Source of the DNA: Diphasiastrum complanatum
Lineage: Eukaryota > Streptophyta > Lycopodiopsida > Lycopodiales > Lycopodiaceae
DNA: 64,000 nt
Assembly (NCBI GenBank): GCA_029204225.1
Contig: CM055109.1
Span: 24,142,422 to 24,206,421, forward strand
Direction of reading: 5' to 3'
Shown here: positions 1 to 12,425 of the stretch, piece by piece
Layout of the letters: the number at the start of each line of letters is the position of its first letter
How positions within the stretch are numbered: the stretch's first letter is position 1
Translations under genes and position numbers: made by a program
The notes under the pieces: generated by a model
The model's input: the letters and a program-made list of their open reading frames with translations, nothing else
The model's database searches: none
Told to the model about the DNA's origin: nothing

Positions 1-797
1 TCACAGAATGATTAAAAAAAAATGACTAAAAATAAATCGTTAAGCTACGCCCAAACCAACGGCCCCAGAGGAATATATTATGTTGCCTACCTCCAAACAA
101 CAAACTCTCCGGCGAACCTAAATCCGCAATGTATGATCTCAAAAAATGGCCGCTTGCATAAGTGGATCCATTTAGCTAAAATACAAAAGAAATACAAAAA
201 ATACAACGTATTCTTGAGTCGACAACGTTTATTCAAAACACCCTGAGTGGATCCCGTTACGGGTTTTTTGTGGCAATACGGCGTATCAGACTTAATCTTC
301 CCCGGAAAGCTTCGAACAGAAGATTATTCAATGCAGAATAAATGGTGTGAGGGATGTGCGGACATACCATGGCCTCAGAGCTAGCATCAGTCGCAAATTC
401 CAAGCCGATCCACTCTTTCCATCATCCAAATAAAAGGATCGGGCAATAAACGGAGGCACGATCCCTCAGCCAAGACACGGAATCGACCCCTCTACTACTG
501 AATTGATGCAGCTGCAGGCATCGCCATCGCCATCCTCATTTTCGACTGTTTTCAGAACAAAGTCTTCTCCTTAAGCAGAAATTTGTGCGGATAAGCAGAT
601 GCTCGCATTACCCTTGGTTTGAATATCAGGAATTTGATAAGCACACGCATATCTCGATAAGTGGGAGCTCGTATCACCTTCGGTTGTCAAAAAGCCAAAG
701 TGAGATGCAATGTCCACGTGATAAGTGCCATCACGGTTTGGTTACATTGCCAAGTTTTCGGCCTATTGTATAGTGAGTGCTCGTGAAAAATCATTTT
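1..797. other. No recognised gene
   Basis: Only ORFs below about 75 codons are present, and none resembles a known protein. Around 590-740 there are loosely repeated stretches beginning with gataag, too diverged to define a unit. Confidence 0.5.
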
Positions 798-990
798 TTG
801 GCCTTGCCTTTTATAGGTAATACTATGTGTTGAGGTCGGTCAATGGAGTTTGTTAAAAAGGTTAATGTTAAAGAATATTATGTGGTGATGGTCTAAAATT
901 TCAAGGCTGGAACCTTTGTTGAGGGCTAAAGCAACATGCATATGTTGGCACTACGAAGTCATGCAAAAATGTAGCAGCTTACTCCTCAGC
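798..990 (+). repeat. Dispersed repeat shared with cytochrome c6A intron 3
   Basis: The stretch starting ggccttgcctt and running through gtcaatg-agttt to aatgttaaa reappears in diverged form at about 25498-25640 inside intron 3 of the cytochrome c6A gene. Two diverged copies 25 kb apart indicate a dispersed mobile repeat. It contains the start codon of the ORF at 916, which weakens that ORF's upstream part. Confidence 0.5.
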
Positions 991-1356
991 TCAGGAATCA
1001 AAATGTGTTTGTTTCATGGGTGCACTTTCTTCGGCTTCAATTCCCCTGTGGTTGTTGACAACTTCAACAAGTGTGCCAATGGTGGCGTCTGCAACCGTGG
1101 CAAAAAATCTCGCATGGAGATAGTGATCGAGGAGAATTGCGAGAAGTGTGCCAACGGTGGTGTATGTGACTTTGGCAAGAAGTCCAGGACTGTCGCAAAA
1201 GACACCTGCGCCAAGTGTGCAAACAGGCACCTACAATTGTGGCAAAAACTAAGCCAAAAGATCATTGCCTCACGTGCAACTATCGTATATTCATACTGCT
1301 CAAATGGGAAGGGGATGTCTGTAGGATGTCGAATTGTGAAAGGATCTTGGTTCTAG
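916..1356 (+). CDS. Possible small protein with tandem cysteine modules
   Basis: I do not recognise this 146-codon ORF. From about residue 52 it contains a duplicated module of the form C-x2-C-A-N-G-G-V-C-x2-G-K-K-S-R. Unit 1 is at 1069-1143 (75 bp), unit 2 at 1144-1212 (69 bp), and a third broken copy starts at 1213, where a small frame change destroys the Gly-Gly-Cys part. CANGGVC resembles the core of EGF-like domains, but the spacing is short and the usual six-cysteine pattern is absent. The first 25 codons or so lie in a dispersed repeat and no signal peptide is clear, so the real start may be a splice acceptor further down. It could be an exon of a cysteine-rich secreted protein or a chance reading of a DNA repeat. 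Confidence 0.25.
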   Translation: MLRAKATCICWHYEVMQKCSSLLLSSGIKMCLFHGCTFFGFNSPVVVDNFNKCANGGVCNRGKKSRMEIVIEENCEKCANGGVCDFGKKSRTVAKDTCAKCANRHLQLWQKLSQKIIASRATIVYSYCSNGKGMSVGCRIVKGSWF

Positions 1357-2415
1357 ATGTCTTTGTTGGCTAGTTTAGCCTGGCCATCTAGGGAAGCAAG
1401 AATTTTGCTCTTAAAATTGGCGGGCGTTGTTCTAGCTCTATGTACACCAGATAATTGTTCTCATTCCCCAATTTATAATCATTCTTTGCTTGAAGCTATG
1501 GCTCTTGAGGTTGCATGCTTGTATCTCTTAAGAGAAATCTGAAATTTTTTTACTTCAAACATAAGAAACCAACTTTGAACCCTGTTTCTTGGTGATAACA
1601 AGGATTCAATGAGTTCTTTTGACTGAATCACAAATTATACAATTGATTCTCACTTATTTTTAGCCTGGAATGATAAAAAATCTCTGGTTCTGATAGCGAT
1701 TGAGGACCAACAAGATCTACGACGGAATTGATGCTTGTCAATTGGTTGTTTCTGATGATTAAATCGTAGAAAACTTAATGTTTTACTGCGAATCAGGGCC
1801 AGCCATCTGTTGTAGCCAAATCGTTATGGGACACTATGACTCCCAACAATTAAGAGTGCATTTGTTTGGACATAATTTCTTCTTAAGTAGTGTTGGCTTC
1901 TGATTGGTTTTTTTCTTGGGAATCCATAAATTAGCATGGTTTCTTTTCATCTATGTCCAAATGTGAACATGGTTTAGTTAATCATTCTTTCCGCATCTAA
2001 GAAGGCTGCTATCTTGAGAACAATTAGGTGATGGTTCATGTTTCCACATTGTTAATTCAATGATTGTTTGAGTATGTGTATCTTTGGGCTTAAAAAAAAA
2101 GTTAGTTTACATTATTAGTTGTAGCAGTAATGAAATGATTTGATAGATTCTTCAAAATACAAATCTTTGAAAAGTTTTAGAGGTAAGACATAACCAAGAT
2201 TATGAGCTACTAGCCAATAGTTAAACTATCTATCATGTACTTTAAGCCACAATTCCTATCAAGTCTAAACCCTCTTCTCTCAATTACTACTGCTACTACT
2301 CACTATTCTCAATCTATTTTCTTTGTTTGCATTGTGTTTGACCTTTTGCAGGTTGGATGAGGAGTTGATGGATTGAGTTGTGAATAGTAAAACGTGAATA
2401 CTCTGAATTTTGGTC
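1357..2415. other. No recognised gene, AT-rich
   Basis: Only a 61-codon ORF follows the cysteine-module ORF. The rest is AT-rich with many stops in all frames. Confidence 0.5.
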
Positions 2416-2501
2416 GTGACAACGTGAATATTGATCGTGAAACTGTAAATACTGATCGTGAAAATCTGAATATTGATCGTGAAACTTTGAATACTTTGAT
2501 T
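2416..2501 (+). repeat. 21 bp tandem repeat, about four units
   Basis: Units start with gtga and end with gaatattgatc; three are exactly 21 bp (2416, 2437, 2458) and the fourth is 23 bp. Because 21 is a multiple of three, the minus strand shows short repeated peptides (for example S-R-S-x-F), which are artefacts. Related single motifs recur near 3655-3700. Confidence 0.6.
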
Positions 2502-4194
2502 GTGACATATTTAATAGTGCAATTGTGAATAAAAAATGACGACTTTTCTAAATACTGAAATTGTGAATATTCAATCGTAAATAATAAATTGTTATTTGTT
2601 TCTATATCGAATGTGAATTTCATGAATTATATCGAATCATGAAATCAGTGAGTACTGAATCATGATATTTGTGGTTACTCTCATAACTATTTACGATAAA
2701 ATTTGTTAATACAGATTGTCATATAGTGACTATGTTACAAATTGTGACCACTTTTGTGAATTTAAACGTGAAATTGAGAATTGTAAAACTTATCACTGCT
2801 TTCATCAATTCGTACATAGTAAATTGTGATATTCATTTTCTACAATTATAAAGATGCATCATGAAATTGTAAATATTATATCATGAAAATTACTACTTTT
2901 GTGAACATTACTTTTAAAAAAATTATATTTAGCTGTAAAACTACAAATACTTACTAATAAAAAATTCCATTACTTTTAAAAAATGATTGCAATAATTTAA
3001 AATTTACTATCTTAAAGATTATGCATAATATAGTGCCTTGATTATGAGATTGTGACATGATAAATATTCAAATATATAAATAATAATTAGTATATGTTGG
3101 GTTCATTATTACTTTACATGTAATTGAAGAGAAGTATATTGGAAAGTGATCAAACCAATATGCATAAGTTGAACCAGATTGAAATTCATGATCGGAGTTG
3201 TATAGTATATGACATTCAAATGATTTCGACCTATCTAAGAATATTTTTTAATGAAAAGCACTATTGTTTGATGGATTTTGCAACCAATAATATTCAGTAG
3301 CCAAACCTAGAAGAATAACCCCAAACTCTTAATCAATGATGACATCAGTCGAATCTTTTCTCTTATGTACTTAAAAGGACTGTTCGTTTAAATTTGGATG
3401 TGAGTTATTGTGACACAACTTTGGTCATCTAGATTTCTTTGAGCAATTCAGGTAAGTTATTACTCTTAGCGCAACTTTTCTTGGCAGTTACTTGTTATCA
3501 GACTTTAGGCTATTTGTTATTATATAGTATTATTACCACAACCATTTTCGTGATTTCATTAGTTGCATTGTAAACCACGATTGAAATGTCATTTTATGTT
3601 CTTGTTGAAGCATGGTTTTGCTTTCTCTTAATAAAACATGTACTTCTTAAATACTTGTGAATATTGATTGTGATTATTGTGAATGTTGATCGTGAATATT
3701 CTTGAATTGATGCCAACTTCAAAAAATTCCAAAATGACGGAAATATTTTGTAATCAAAATATTAAACCCATTGTAAGAAAAACAACCTTGTTTGGTTAAT
3801 TATGTTGTCTAATACAATGGAATAATAATCATAAATAAATCTTATCATGTCAGATCTCTTCACATGAACTCAATAACAAGCTGGTATTTAGCAATTTTAA
3901 TTTTACAAGTCCAAATTCATCTTCTAAAAGACAAAAAGACAAAAGTTGTATAGTTAGAAATTGAAATTTCTATTGCTTGTACCAAACTTTGATAATATAT
4001 ATTGAAATTTTCAATGTATGTATGCTAGTTATTATCATAGTATTATGTCATGAAGACCTTCCCAAAATGCTAAAACTGTTGGATTAACCAAAAAAGAACC
4101 TTACACCATAAAACATTTGCTTGCAAAAGTTAATAACAACATCAAAAATTTATTAAGCTATTCTTCTACATTCTTTTGATTTTCACAAAAAGTT
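2502..4194. other. No recognised gene, very AT-rich
   Basis: Stops are dense in all frames and no domain or RNA gene is visible. Confidence 0.5.
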
Positions 4195-4255
4195 GAAATA
4201 CGACAATATGACATGGCAAGGCCTTTGTGGTACAATACCACATCGTTCTTGTTTA
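4195..4255 (+). repeat. LTR-like fragment shared with 25.73 kb
   Basis: The segment around ggcaaggcctttgtgg, then taccaca and gttcttgtt, matches 25728-25790 in cytochrome c6A intron 3. Short accaca-tcgttcttgtt stretches are common in plant LTRs and small non-autonomous LTR elements. No PBS is visible in this copy. Confidence 0.4.
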
Positions 4256-4346
4256 ACCTACTAAATAACCTATTACTTTTAAAAGTTGGGCCAAAAAAAC
4301 CTATTAGTCCTAGTTTTAACACGTAAATAACAATGTTTTAGCGGCC

Positions 4347-4348
<2 letters not shown>

Positions 4349-4385
<37 letters not shown>
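4349..4385 (+). repeat. (GA)n microsatellite
   Basis: An uninterrupted GA run of 37 bp, followed by more purine-rich sequence to about 4440. Confidence 0.95.
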
Positions 4386-4387
<2 letters not shown>

Positions 4388-6217
4388 TGAAGGTTGAAGA
4401 GAGAGGGGAGAGGAGAGTGAGGCTGAAGTCTGAAGCAGTCGCTGAAGGGCCCATGGGCCGCTAAAGGCTATAGGCTGAAGGTTGTATTGAGGCCCATGCT
4501 TAGTTGTAGCTTGTAGGCCTAATGCCCTTTTTCAGCAAATTAATAACTACATGTTTTTTTATAACAGGTTAAAAAAGTATTAGCCCTTTAGATTAGTAGG
4601 CTTTAAGAACCTCCAACTATAAATTTAGTAGATGAATATATAATTTTAAAAATGAGTTCATAAGGCTTTGTAGGTTTTTCGCAAGCACTGTATTGTATTA
4701 TAAATGATGTGTCTCTTTTAGGTGAGTTTGAGGCTTCGAACTGAAAAATGCGTGTTTGCTTTTCAATCTTCCCCGATTCAAAACCTTTTTTTTTCACTTT
4801 TCAGCATGCATGGCACACCTCATTTTTACTTTAGAATCACCTTGTTTTAATAAGTGATCACAATTGGGTCGTGAGCAAAGGGATACGCCTAGGGTACTCC
4901 CAACTCAAGTAGCAAAGAATCGGTTCACTAGGTCCCAAACATCAAATATTAGGCTTTCATAGGTGATCAAGTATGAAACTTCAATAACATAAACAAATAC
5001 CAATAATCAATAGCCAAATTTAAATCCAAGCGATATACTATTTCCAACCGTGGTCACAATGCCATTCTAGGCCTTGCCCGCGACCAAGGGTGGCAAGAGA
5101 TCTTGGATATTGGGGATCACATAGTGGGGGCTCTTAAGCCTCCGCCACTCTCTAGGTGAGGGCAACCCCAATACATCATTGTATCTCGGATATGAAATAT
5201 AGTCTTCACATTCCCATACTCTAGGTTCACCACTTGAAACCAAAACTATTTACACACCCAAACATATCATATATCATAGAAACAACTAATATCTTCCTAT
5301 AATTGGTCTTAACCAGGCCTACATTTTGAAGCCTTCCAAACCCTTCAGAGTCAACGCCCCCCCTACATAGGAAGGCATTTCAAGATGGTCTTTTATTCAC
5401 AAGAAGCTTCATCATAGAAGTGTGCATTCAAGAATTATTCATATTTTAGTAATGAATAAACAAAACTACAATTTTAAAGGAGTGCAAAATATAAATGAAA
5501 ACAATTCTCATTCTCAAAATTACCTAGTAGAGACACCTCAGTTGTTAACAAAAAAATCACAATAGCTTAGAAATGTCACAACAAAGTCGTTGGGATCGAT
5601 TACATAGGCAAACATAAAGTCTTTCGACTGTAGTTGTGAAAATACAGACTATTTAGACGAAGTGATAAGAGAGATCAGACAGAATGATAAAGAAAGCATT
5701 GCATGCATACTCTGACACTAATCTGAACGCGACAAGATAGTAATTTGATTCAAAACCTGTATAGAAATAAGAGTCAGTTGATGCTAGAGCACAAGACAAA
5801 TGTTTCAAGAAACTCAATGTTTCTACCCACAAAGCGCTTTTAGCTTGTGAGCCATTACCTATAGAAATACACGAGATTTCTACACATGCAGCAACCGTCT
5901 CAATCGAATTCATCGACTTGACGAAGTCCCCGCCGACACCGACGAATTGCCAAGGCACCAATCTCAACCAAAGTCATCGACGATGATGAAGTCAAGACTC
6001 GGATGAAGTGCCCAAAGTGGTCGAAGTCCTCGAAGGCAACGAAGGCAAACCAGTCCCCAAAGGCCGAAGTCCCCAACTCAACCGAAGTGTCCGACGTCCT
6101 CGACGAGGACTCAACCCCAGCTAAGTGCCAAAGCCAAAAGTCGAGCAAGTCGACTTCGAGACCAGCCATGTCAAACGTCAAGTATGTCGACTTCAAGATC
6201 AAGGCTCGACGAGCGTG
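4386..6217. other. No recognised gene; CGAAGTC-rich stretch near the end
   Basis: No protein family is recognised. From about 5900 to 6215 the sequence becomes richer in GC and repeats cgaagtc and tcgaag motifs, leaving open frames on both strands. The same motifs return in the LTR and leader at 6820-6900, so this stretch probably belongs to a retroelement rather than to a gene. Confidence 0.4.
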
Positions 6218-6871
6218 ACAGTCTCACGACTCAACTGTTAAGTCCTTGTAGTTAAGCAAGTAGCAACATGTAGTTAGTTGATGTTTTTAGCTTAAACTAT
6301 CTTGTAATGCTTAGCTAATCAGTTCTTGTAATCAAACCAAGCATGCTATATGTATTGGAGATCGGATACAGACAAAGAGAGATACGCAGAGTGTGTGTGG
6401 AAGTAGTGGATGAGTGTTAGTCATGCAGTAGCAGACACACATCACCACACTCACACTTACATAGAATTAGCAGTAGTTAGTTTCTATTCGTGAGAGAGAA
6501 TACATCTCTTGCGCCAACGCGCTGATCTAGAAAACAGACAGCGCGCAAAAGATCAGTGATGTATACTTGATTTTGGTAATATAGGCAAGTAACAGTTCTT
6601 CTGCTCAATGCATGCAATCTTTGAATGTTGTGATACTTGTTTAATTTGTAAGTAGATATACTTCCGCTGTCATTTGACATTATCTACTATTCATAAATTA
6701 GTATCAGGTTAACAGAAGTTATCTGTCATTCGGAGGATGTTGGATCAGAAATGAAGCAGTAGCTTCCCCGGACAGATCGGCTCCATCTAAGCTCATATCA
6801 GTGAACCACAACTAGCTCCGACTTCGAAGTGCTCGAAGTCTCCGACTTCTTCGAAACAGGATTCACAATAG
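6218..6871 (+). mobile_element. Probable LTR upstream of a copia-type PBS
   Basis: This stretch precedes a perfect tRNA-iMet primer-binding site at 6872. It starts with a plausible TG (6218) and holds a TATA-like ctatatgta near 6346. Internal sequence after the PBS stops at about 7080, where another element begins, so this is a 5' LTR remnant. The left boundary is a guess because no partner LTR was found. Confidence 0.4.
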
Positions 6872-6883
6872 TGGTATCAGAGC
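6872..6883 (+). other. Primer-binding site for tRNA-iMet
   Basis: TGGTATCAGAGC is complementary to the 3' end of initiator methionine tRNA, the usual primer of plant copia and many gypsy elements. Confidence 0.8.
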
Positions 6884-7079
6884 TACCCGAAGTCGTCGAA
6901 GCAGGAGTCACAACAAATTGCAAGTGAAATCGCATGTTCAAAATAGTTTAATTTTATGATATCTATGAGCTTATTTTGACTCTCAGTCTTATGGTAATCG
7001 ATTCATGAAAACATCTACTGTGTCTATCTATGAATGAATAATTCAATAATATCATCTTGTTGATTAATTTCACACTTGT

Positions 7080-7590
7080 GCAAATATATACAAAATGGCA
7101 GAGAGATGGTTTATTAGTCGTTTGAAGTGGTGGATGTCATCGTCCAGGCAATCAGCAGGCATGGATGTCACTATCCTTGTAGGCGGCAGTCATGGCTGTA
7201 GCTATCCCGACAAGTGGTGACGGAGCTATTGTCATTGTCAAGGTAGTTTGCACAATAGCATGAATAACTAGTATAAATGACTAGCTTCATTTTAGTGGTG
7301 TCATGTTAGCAATCAAATTTGACAGTATTGTCGAGTCGAGTCCATTCGAGTCAAAGTCAAATATGTTGAGGAGTTCGGCACTTTCGAGTTCGAGTCTTTT
7401 GACTCTCGATAGATTGACTCAATAGTTTGACTATCATGTGGATACCCGTATTAGAATCTCGTGTATTTCTGTAGACTGTGCGACAATGAGAATAAATATG
7501 CAGCAATTTGAATGGATATTGATTAAACATGGAATTTAGGAGAGTAGAGAAATAAATACAATACCCCCCCTTAGTATGGATCCATAAATG
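7080..7590 (-). repeat. Copia family A LTR, minus-strand copy
   Basis: Read on the minus strand, the sequence from about 7580 downwards matches the LTR copies at 8735 (+) and 33121 (+): a start near ttctctactctcctaaat, then acagtctacagaaata, then ttgacaatgacaa. A G-rich polypurine tract (revcomp of the ccccccc near 7563) sits at its upstream edge, as expected for a 3' LTR. Confidence 0.6.
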
Positions 7591-8730
7591 TCTTGATCTT
7601 CAGACTAAGTGATGCACGAAATTTGTTGTGTGCATCAATGCTGAATGCCTTGGTGTATATATTTGTTGTCATGTCCTATGTTTGATAGTATGTTAAGCTT
7701 ATCTCTTTGTCGAGAATCTGACTCCTAACATAGTGATATCAAATTTTGAAGTGCTTACTCCTAGAGTGAAATCTAGGGCTGGCTAATAAGGCAATTCCAC
7801 TCAAATTATCACATAATATATTCGTAAGAGAAAACTAATTCAGACTAATATCTAATAGCAAACTTCTCAACCAACTTGCTTCTTTAATAGCTTGTAAAAC
7901 AATGATATATTCTAATTCTATCAACAAGAGAGTAATAGAGGTTTTCTTACGATTGTTCCAGGAGATAGGACCGTCGTTGAAGAATAATATAAATCTTGAT
8001 GTGGATTTATGAATGTCTACATCTCCTCCCCAACTTGCATTTGTATATCCACTGCGTAGGCCGAGTTTGTCATTGTCAACTTCTCCATAGCATATGCATG
8101 AGTCATGTGTAGCTCGAATATACCTCATTACTCGAATGAGAGCCTCCAATGGATGAATTGGCTTAGTGAGCTTACTGCGAAGAAATATCAACTCTGGTAC
8201 AAACCATTGCATACATGAGAGATCCAAGGATTGCGACTGATAGGGATACTCTCTCATTTGCTCCTTTTATTGCCTTGTTTGAGGACATTGGTCCTTCGAC
8301 AATCGCAAGTCTGGATCCATTGGTGAGTGAGCTTCTTTACAATTGATCAGGTTCTGATAAGAGTATTATGAAAATATAAATTAGCCTTCTCGCTTTGTCT
8401 CTGTGAATTTGAATTCCTAGACAGTAGTGAGCTCCGTCTAGATCGGTCATGTCAAATTTGGAGAACAGCATATGTTTAGCATCCTTCACTAGATTGAAAC
8501 TGTCGTTGAAAAGAAATGTGTCGTGAACATATAAGGTGACAATTATAAGGGAATGTTGTACTAACTTGAAATCACTATTCGAATCGACAGTGCTTCGTTT
8601 GTAGCCATGATGGATGAAGAATGTGTTGAACTTCTAAAACCAAGCCCTTGTTGATTGCTTCAAGCCATAAAATGCCTTATGGAGTTTGCATACATGATAT
8701 TATTATTGTCAAGGATGTATCCCTTGGGCT
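7591..8730 (-). pseudogene. Copia pol fragment, RT to RNase H
   Basis: Minus-strand reading gives a copia reverse transcriptase from the Q-P-K-G-Y segment through L-Y-G-L-K-Q and a YVHD box (normally YVDD, so the second catalytic Asp motif is altered). It continues into the L-G-I-Q-I-H-R-D segment and an RNase H with G-Y-T-N-A-S-W-G-G-D-V-D and K-S-T-S-R. The RNase H part is open at 7835-8257 (140 codons); the rest needs frame changes. It is cut at the start of RT, directly against the head-to-head LTR at 8735. Non-functional. Confidence 0.8.
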
Positions 8731-8734
8731 GCAT

Positions 8735-9125
8735 ATTGGATTTATTCCTCTATTCTCCTAAATCCCATGTTAATCTTGATCCATTCATGTTGCTGCATAT
8801 TTACTCTCATTGTCATACAGTCTACAAATATAAATGGAATTCGAAGACAAGTATTCACGTTACAATCAAACTATCAAATCAAATTATCGATGGTTGAAAG
8901 ACTCGAAATCCTTGACATACTCGACCTCAACTCGAATCGACTCGACAAATTGTCGAATTCGACTACTGATGTGGCATCACTCAAAATGAAGCTAGTCACC
9001 TAAGCTAGCTACTCCTACTACTATGCATCTACCTTGACAATGACTACAGCCACGACACCACATGTTCAGATAGTGACAACCACAATAGCCACCTACCTAA
9101 ACAGTGACATCCACTTCTTTAGTCA
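8735..9125 (+). repeat. Copia family A LTR, plus-strand copy
   Basis: Matches the LTR at 33121 from the start (ttggatttattcctc versus ttggatttagtcctc) through acagtctacaaatata and ttgacaatgactacagcc. It leads directly into a plus-strand gag and thus acts as a 5' LTR, facing the minus-strand copy. Confidence 0.6.
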
Positions 9126-9129
9126 AGAT

Positions 9130-10625
9130 CATTCTCAAAGTAAGGTTGGTCCCATCATGGACAAGCTCGATGGATCCAACTTCCATTTGTAAAAATTTAA
9201 AATGAAAAGTGTGCTAGTGGCTAAGGAGTTGTACGATGGTGTCACAAGTGCAGAGGCAAGACCCGAAGCAAATGACGCTGCAATCTCTCGATGGAAGTTG
9301 AAGGATGAACAAGCATTCGCAATGATCATCCTCAACATATCAGAAACACAAATCGGCCATGTGTCTGAAGCTCAAACATTGAAAGACGTCTAGAATATCC
9401 TGAGCACATTGTACGATGTGCGGGACGTAGCTTCCAAGCTACATCTCAAAAGGATATTCTTCTTCCTCAAGATGGCCAATGGTGATTCATTATAGAATCA
9501 CATCAACCAATTCAAGGACCTCCTACAATAAATGGCCGCTATCCGATCATTCATAGACGATCAAGATGCAGTGATGACAATGCTTTCAAGCTTGCCAAGT
9601 ACATACAAAAATTGGGTAATGATCATCATGACACACCCATAGCTTACTCTATCAGGAGGCATTGCAATGTTGATGTAGGAAGAAAATTGAAGGAACAGGT
9701 CCTCCAGTTCCTCGAATGTCAACTCTAACACCCTCTACACAAACAAGAGTTCAAACAAACAGAAGAAGAAAGGCTTGAAATAACAGAAGTCAAATTAGAA
9801 GCCAACACAAAGTCAAGAGCGGTCGAATCTACCAACCAAAAAAAAGCTATTTTACAGATACTACAGATGAACCAACCATGAGATTCAAGATTGCCAGATA
9901 GTAAAGGACAAGAACTACATCGAAGGGCAATTGAATCAACATGTAAATGCAGCTGCAGAGGTATCTCACCCTAGTCAAGGAGTGGATCATGATGCAGATC
10001 ATGATGCATTCATGACAAATCATCAGAAAGCATCCAACAAAAACTCCTAGTTTCTTGATTCCAGAGCCACTCAACATATGACCAGCCATATTGTTTGTTT
10101 CAAGTCCTATATGCCCTACAATACCAAAAGGTACATTCACCTTGGTGACAATAGCACTCATGCTTTCGAAGGTGAAAGCACTATGAGATTAAACTTTTCA
10201 AATGATCAATTCAAGCTATTTTTTAAAATCCTTCATGTACCTAGTTTATCAACTAATCTGCTCTTTGTTAGCATTAGTCACAGATCTAAGACATAAGGTA
10301 GAATTTGAATCAGATCAATGTAAAGTTATCAATAGAACAAACAAGATCTTAACACTTGAAGATAGACATGGATATTATATAAATTAAGTCATTGTTATTT
10401 TTCTACCAATCAACCTCTGAATACTACTGCTCATATCAATAAAGATCTACTTTGGCACTATAGACTTGGTCATTTGAATTATGCATCTGTATTAGACATG
10501 TGTGAACAATCCACTGTGCTTGACTGAACTATCCAAATAGGAAAGTCGAATTACATGTTTGTCAGGATTGTATGGTCAAAAAGTAGGCCAGATGTCGAGT
10601 AAAAGAGGAGTATTTTTCTCAATTC
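9130..10625 (+). pseudogene. Copia gag-protease-GAG_pre-integrase remnant
   Basis: The reading starts with the copia gag signature K-L-D-G-S-N-F. It continues through the gag helical domain (W-K-L-K-D-E-Q-A in an open stretch at 9202-9393), a zinc-knuckle remnant near 9845 (C-R-Y-Y-R...N-H-E-I-Q-D-C, with the second Cys replaced by Tyr), the protease motif F-L-D-S-R-A-T-Q-H-M-T at about 10050 (active-site Gly changed to Arg) and the pre-integrase W-H-Y-R-L-G-H-L near 10455. Several in-frame stops and shifts make it inactive. It stops near 10625 against a different copia fragment. Confidence 0.75.
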
Positions 10626-10639
10626 ACACCTTATGTAGG

Positions 10640-11411
10640 ACCTATAAAGTCCATTTTTATAGGAAATGATGGTGAATGTAAAGCTGAAGGTCTGAGATCC
10701 ATTTTCTTATGCCTAGGGTCTTCCAAGAAGATTAAGATAGATGGTGCTCTCTTCATTCCTAACATCAGTAAGAATTTTCTTAGTGTTGGCCAACTTTTAG
10801 ATCATGGTTTCATTGTGGAATTCTCTACTAATGTATGCAACATCAAGAAAAGTCGAAAGATCATAGCAAGGGGAACAAGGTTTGGGAGGTTATTTAAGCT
10901 TGATGCTTTTGTTGATCATAACCGATTTGTGATGGTAGTTGAGCTTGCTCTTAGTGGCCTTCCAAGATCTTTGTCAAAAGAGGAAAGGGTATGTGAAGAC
11001 TGTGCCTTGGCTAAGGCACACAAATTACCTCTTTCAAGCTCAATCACAAAGACAAGTCTTCCTCTCGAGTTGATCAACTTGGATGTGCATTTTGCTAGCA
11101 CAAAGAGTAATGGTGGAGCTACAATGTTTGTCACCTTCATAGATGACTACTCAAGATATGGATGGGTATATCTACTTTCCTCTAAAGCATATGTTTTTGA
11201 GAGTTTTATCAAGTTTAAGACTTTTGTTGAGATGAATAATGATCACAAGATAAAAGTTTTTAAAAGTGATAATGGTGGAGAATATATATTGAATGAATTT
11301 AAAGACTTTTGTAATCAAGAAAGGATCAAGAAGGAGCTAGCTTGTCTGTACACCCCTCAACAAAATGGAGTGGCCACCTTGTATGGAGTCCTCTCTTCTG
11401 AGACGCTTTGA
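10640..11411 (+). pseudogene. Second copia fragment, protease end to integrase core
   Basis: Open from 10815 to 11411 (198 codons) with upstream in-frame sequence from about 10640. It shows the end of the protease (F-I-P-N-I-S-K-N-F-L-S-V-G-Q-L), an integrase zinc domain reduced to C-E-D-C-A-L-A-K, and the rve core with D in L-D-V-H-F-A, F-I-D-D-Y-S-R-Y-G-W and K-S-D-N-G-G-E-Y. It breaks off after P-Q-Q-N-G-V-A, just before the third catalytic residue. It differs from the preceding fragment and is joined to it in the same direction. Confidence 0.75.
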
Positions 11412-12420
11412 GTGCTATTTTTTATGGTGAAAAAGGCGCTATCCCATAGCTCCACCAGATCGTGCATCATGCTCCTCACAAGCTCTCAAAGATGGCATAG
11501 CAAAAGCTTTGTATTACAAAGAGAAAATTGTACATATACCAAAATCCCCAACATGCATGGGCTCAACAAGTGTCAACACACTAAAAAGACACCTATCTGA
11601 CTAAAAGGCCCAACATGGGCTAAAATACTGACAAACCCTAGACATGCCCCTAAGTATAGCATAATGAAACCAAAATATACTATAGAGGCTAATTTTCCTA
11701 CATGTGTGGCTACTCGGCTAACCCAAGTAGCCGGCTACGGGATCAGTGCCCGACTGATATGATGATAGTGGGTCACGTCCCGATAACAACCAAATACAAT
11801 AAATCTAATTAATTGTACACTCATTACAATGTCACATTTAGAGCTTACATAAAATAAATCAGATTAAAACTGATTTCCAACAAATGCTTTCCATGTTAGT
11901 GCACCAAACGCATGGAATTGTGTTCATCCTCATTCTATCATTGAGAGAAACAAGTTCAGCTCTTTGGAATCCTTGGCTTCATATGTTCTTGAGCTGTTAG
12001 CTTGGACTAACTTCCTTGCAGTTGTGTTCACATATTGCAAAACAAGTGACAACAGTGTCTGAGATTCTTTTTTGTTGTTCTGACGGACGATGCGTGTTTT
12101 AAAGACACTTATTAGCCTTAGCCTTAACTTGAAAGATACATAGTTGACATTAGTACAGTATATTGCAATAAGGATAAAGATGTAAGACTTTGTTAGAAAT
12201 GACTATAGTAACAAGGATTTGGCCCATCTCTACCTTGACAATTTGTCACCACAAGACTAGGACAGAGAGCCATATTCTATTGTACTTGATGAAAGAACGG
12301 AGGGCATAATGTATGAAGCTGAGTAGAAGAAGCAGCATCTAAATTAGCTAAATTAAATTTAGACATGGTCTTGGCAGTGTCATTGTGTTGATAGTAGGAA
12401 CCTCTTAATGAACTTGCAGG
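11412..12420. other. No recognised gene between two elements
   Basis: Short ORFs only. The copia similarity ends abruptly near 11375. The stretch 11700-11800 (gtagccggctacggg and surroundings) is GC-richer and may be an LTR remnant, but no partner copy was seen. Confidence 0.4.
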
Positions 12421-12425
12421 GTGTG

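Noticed and set aside
6003-6218. 71-codon Lys/Ser-rich plus-strand ORF
   Set aside because: Low-complexity product of repeated cgaagtc motifs; open on both strands and without a family.
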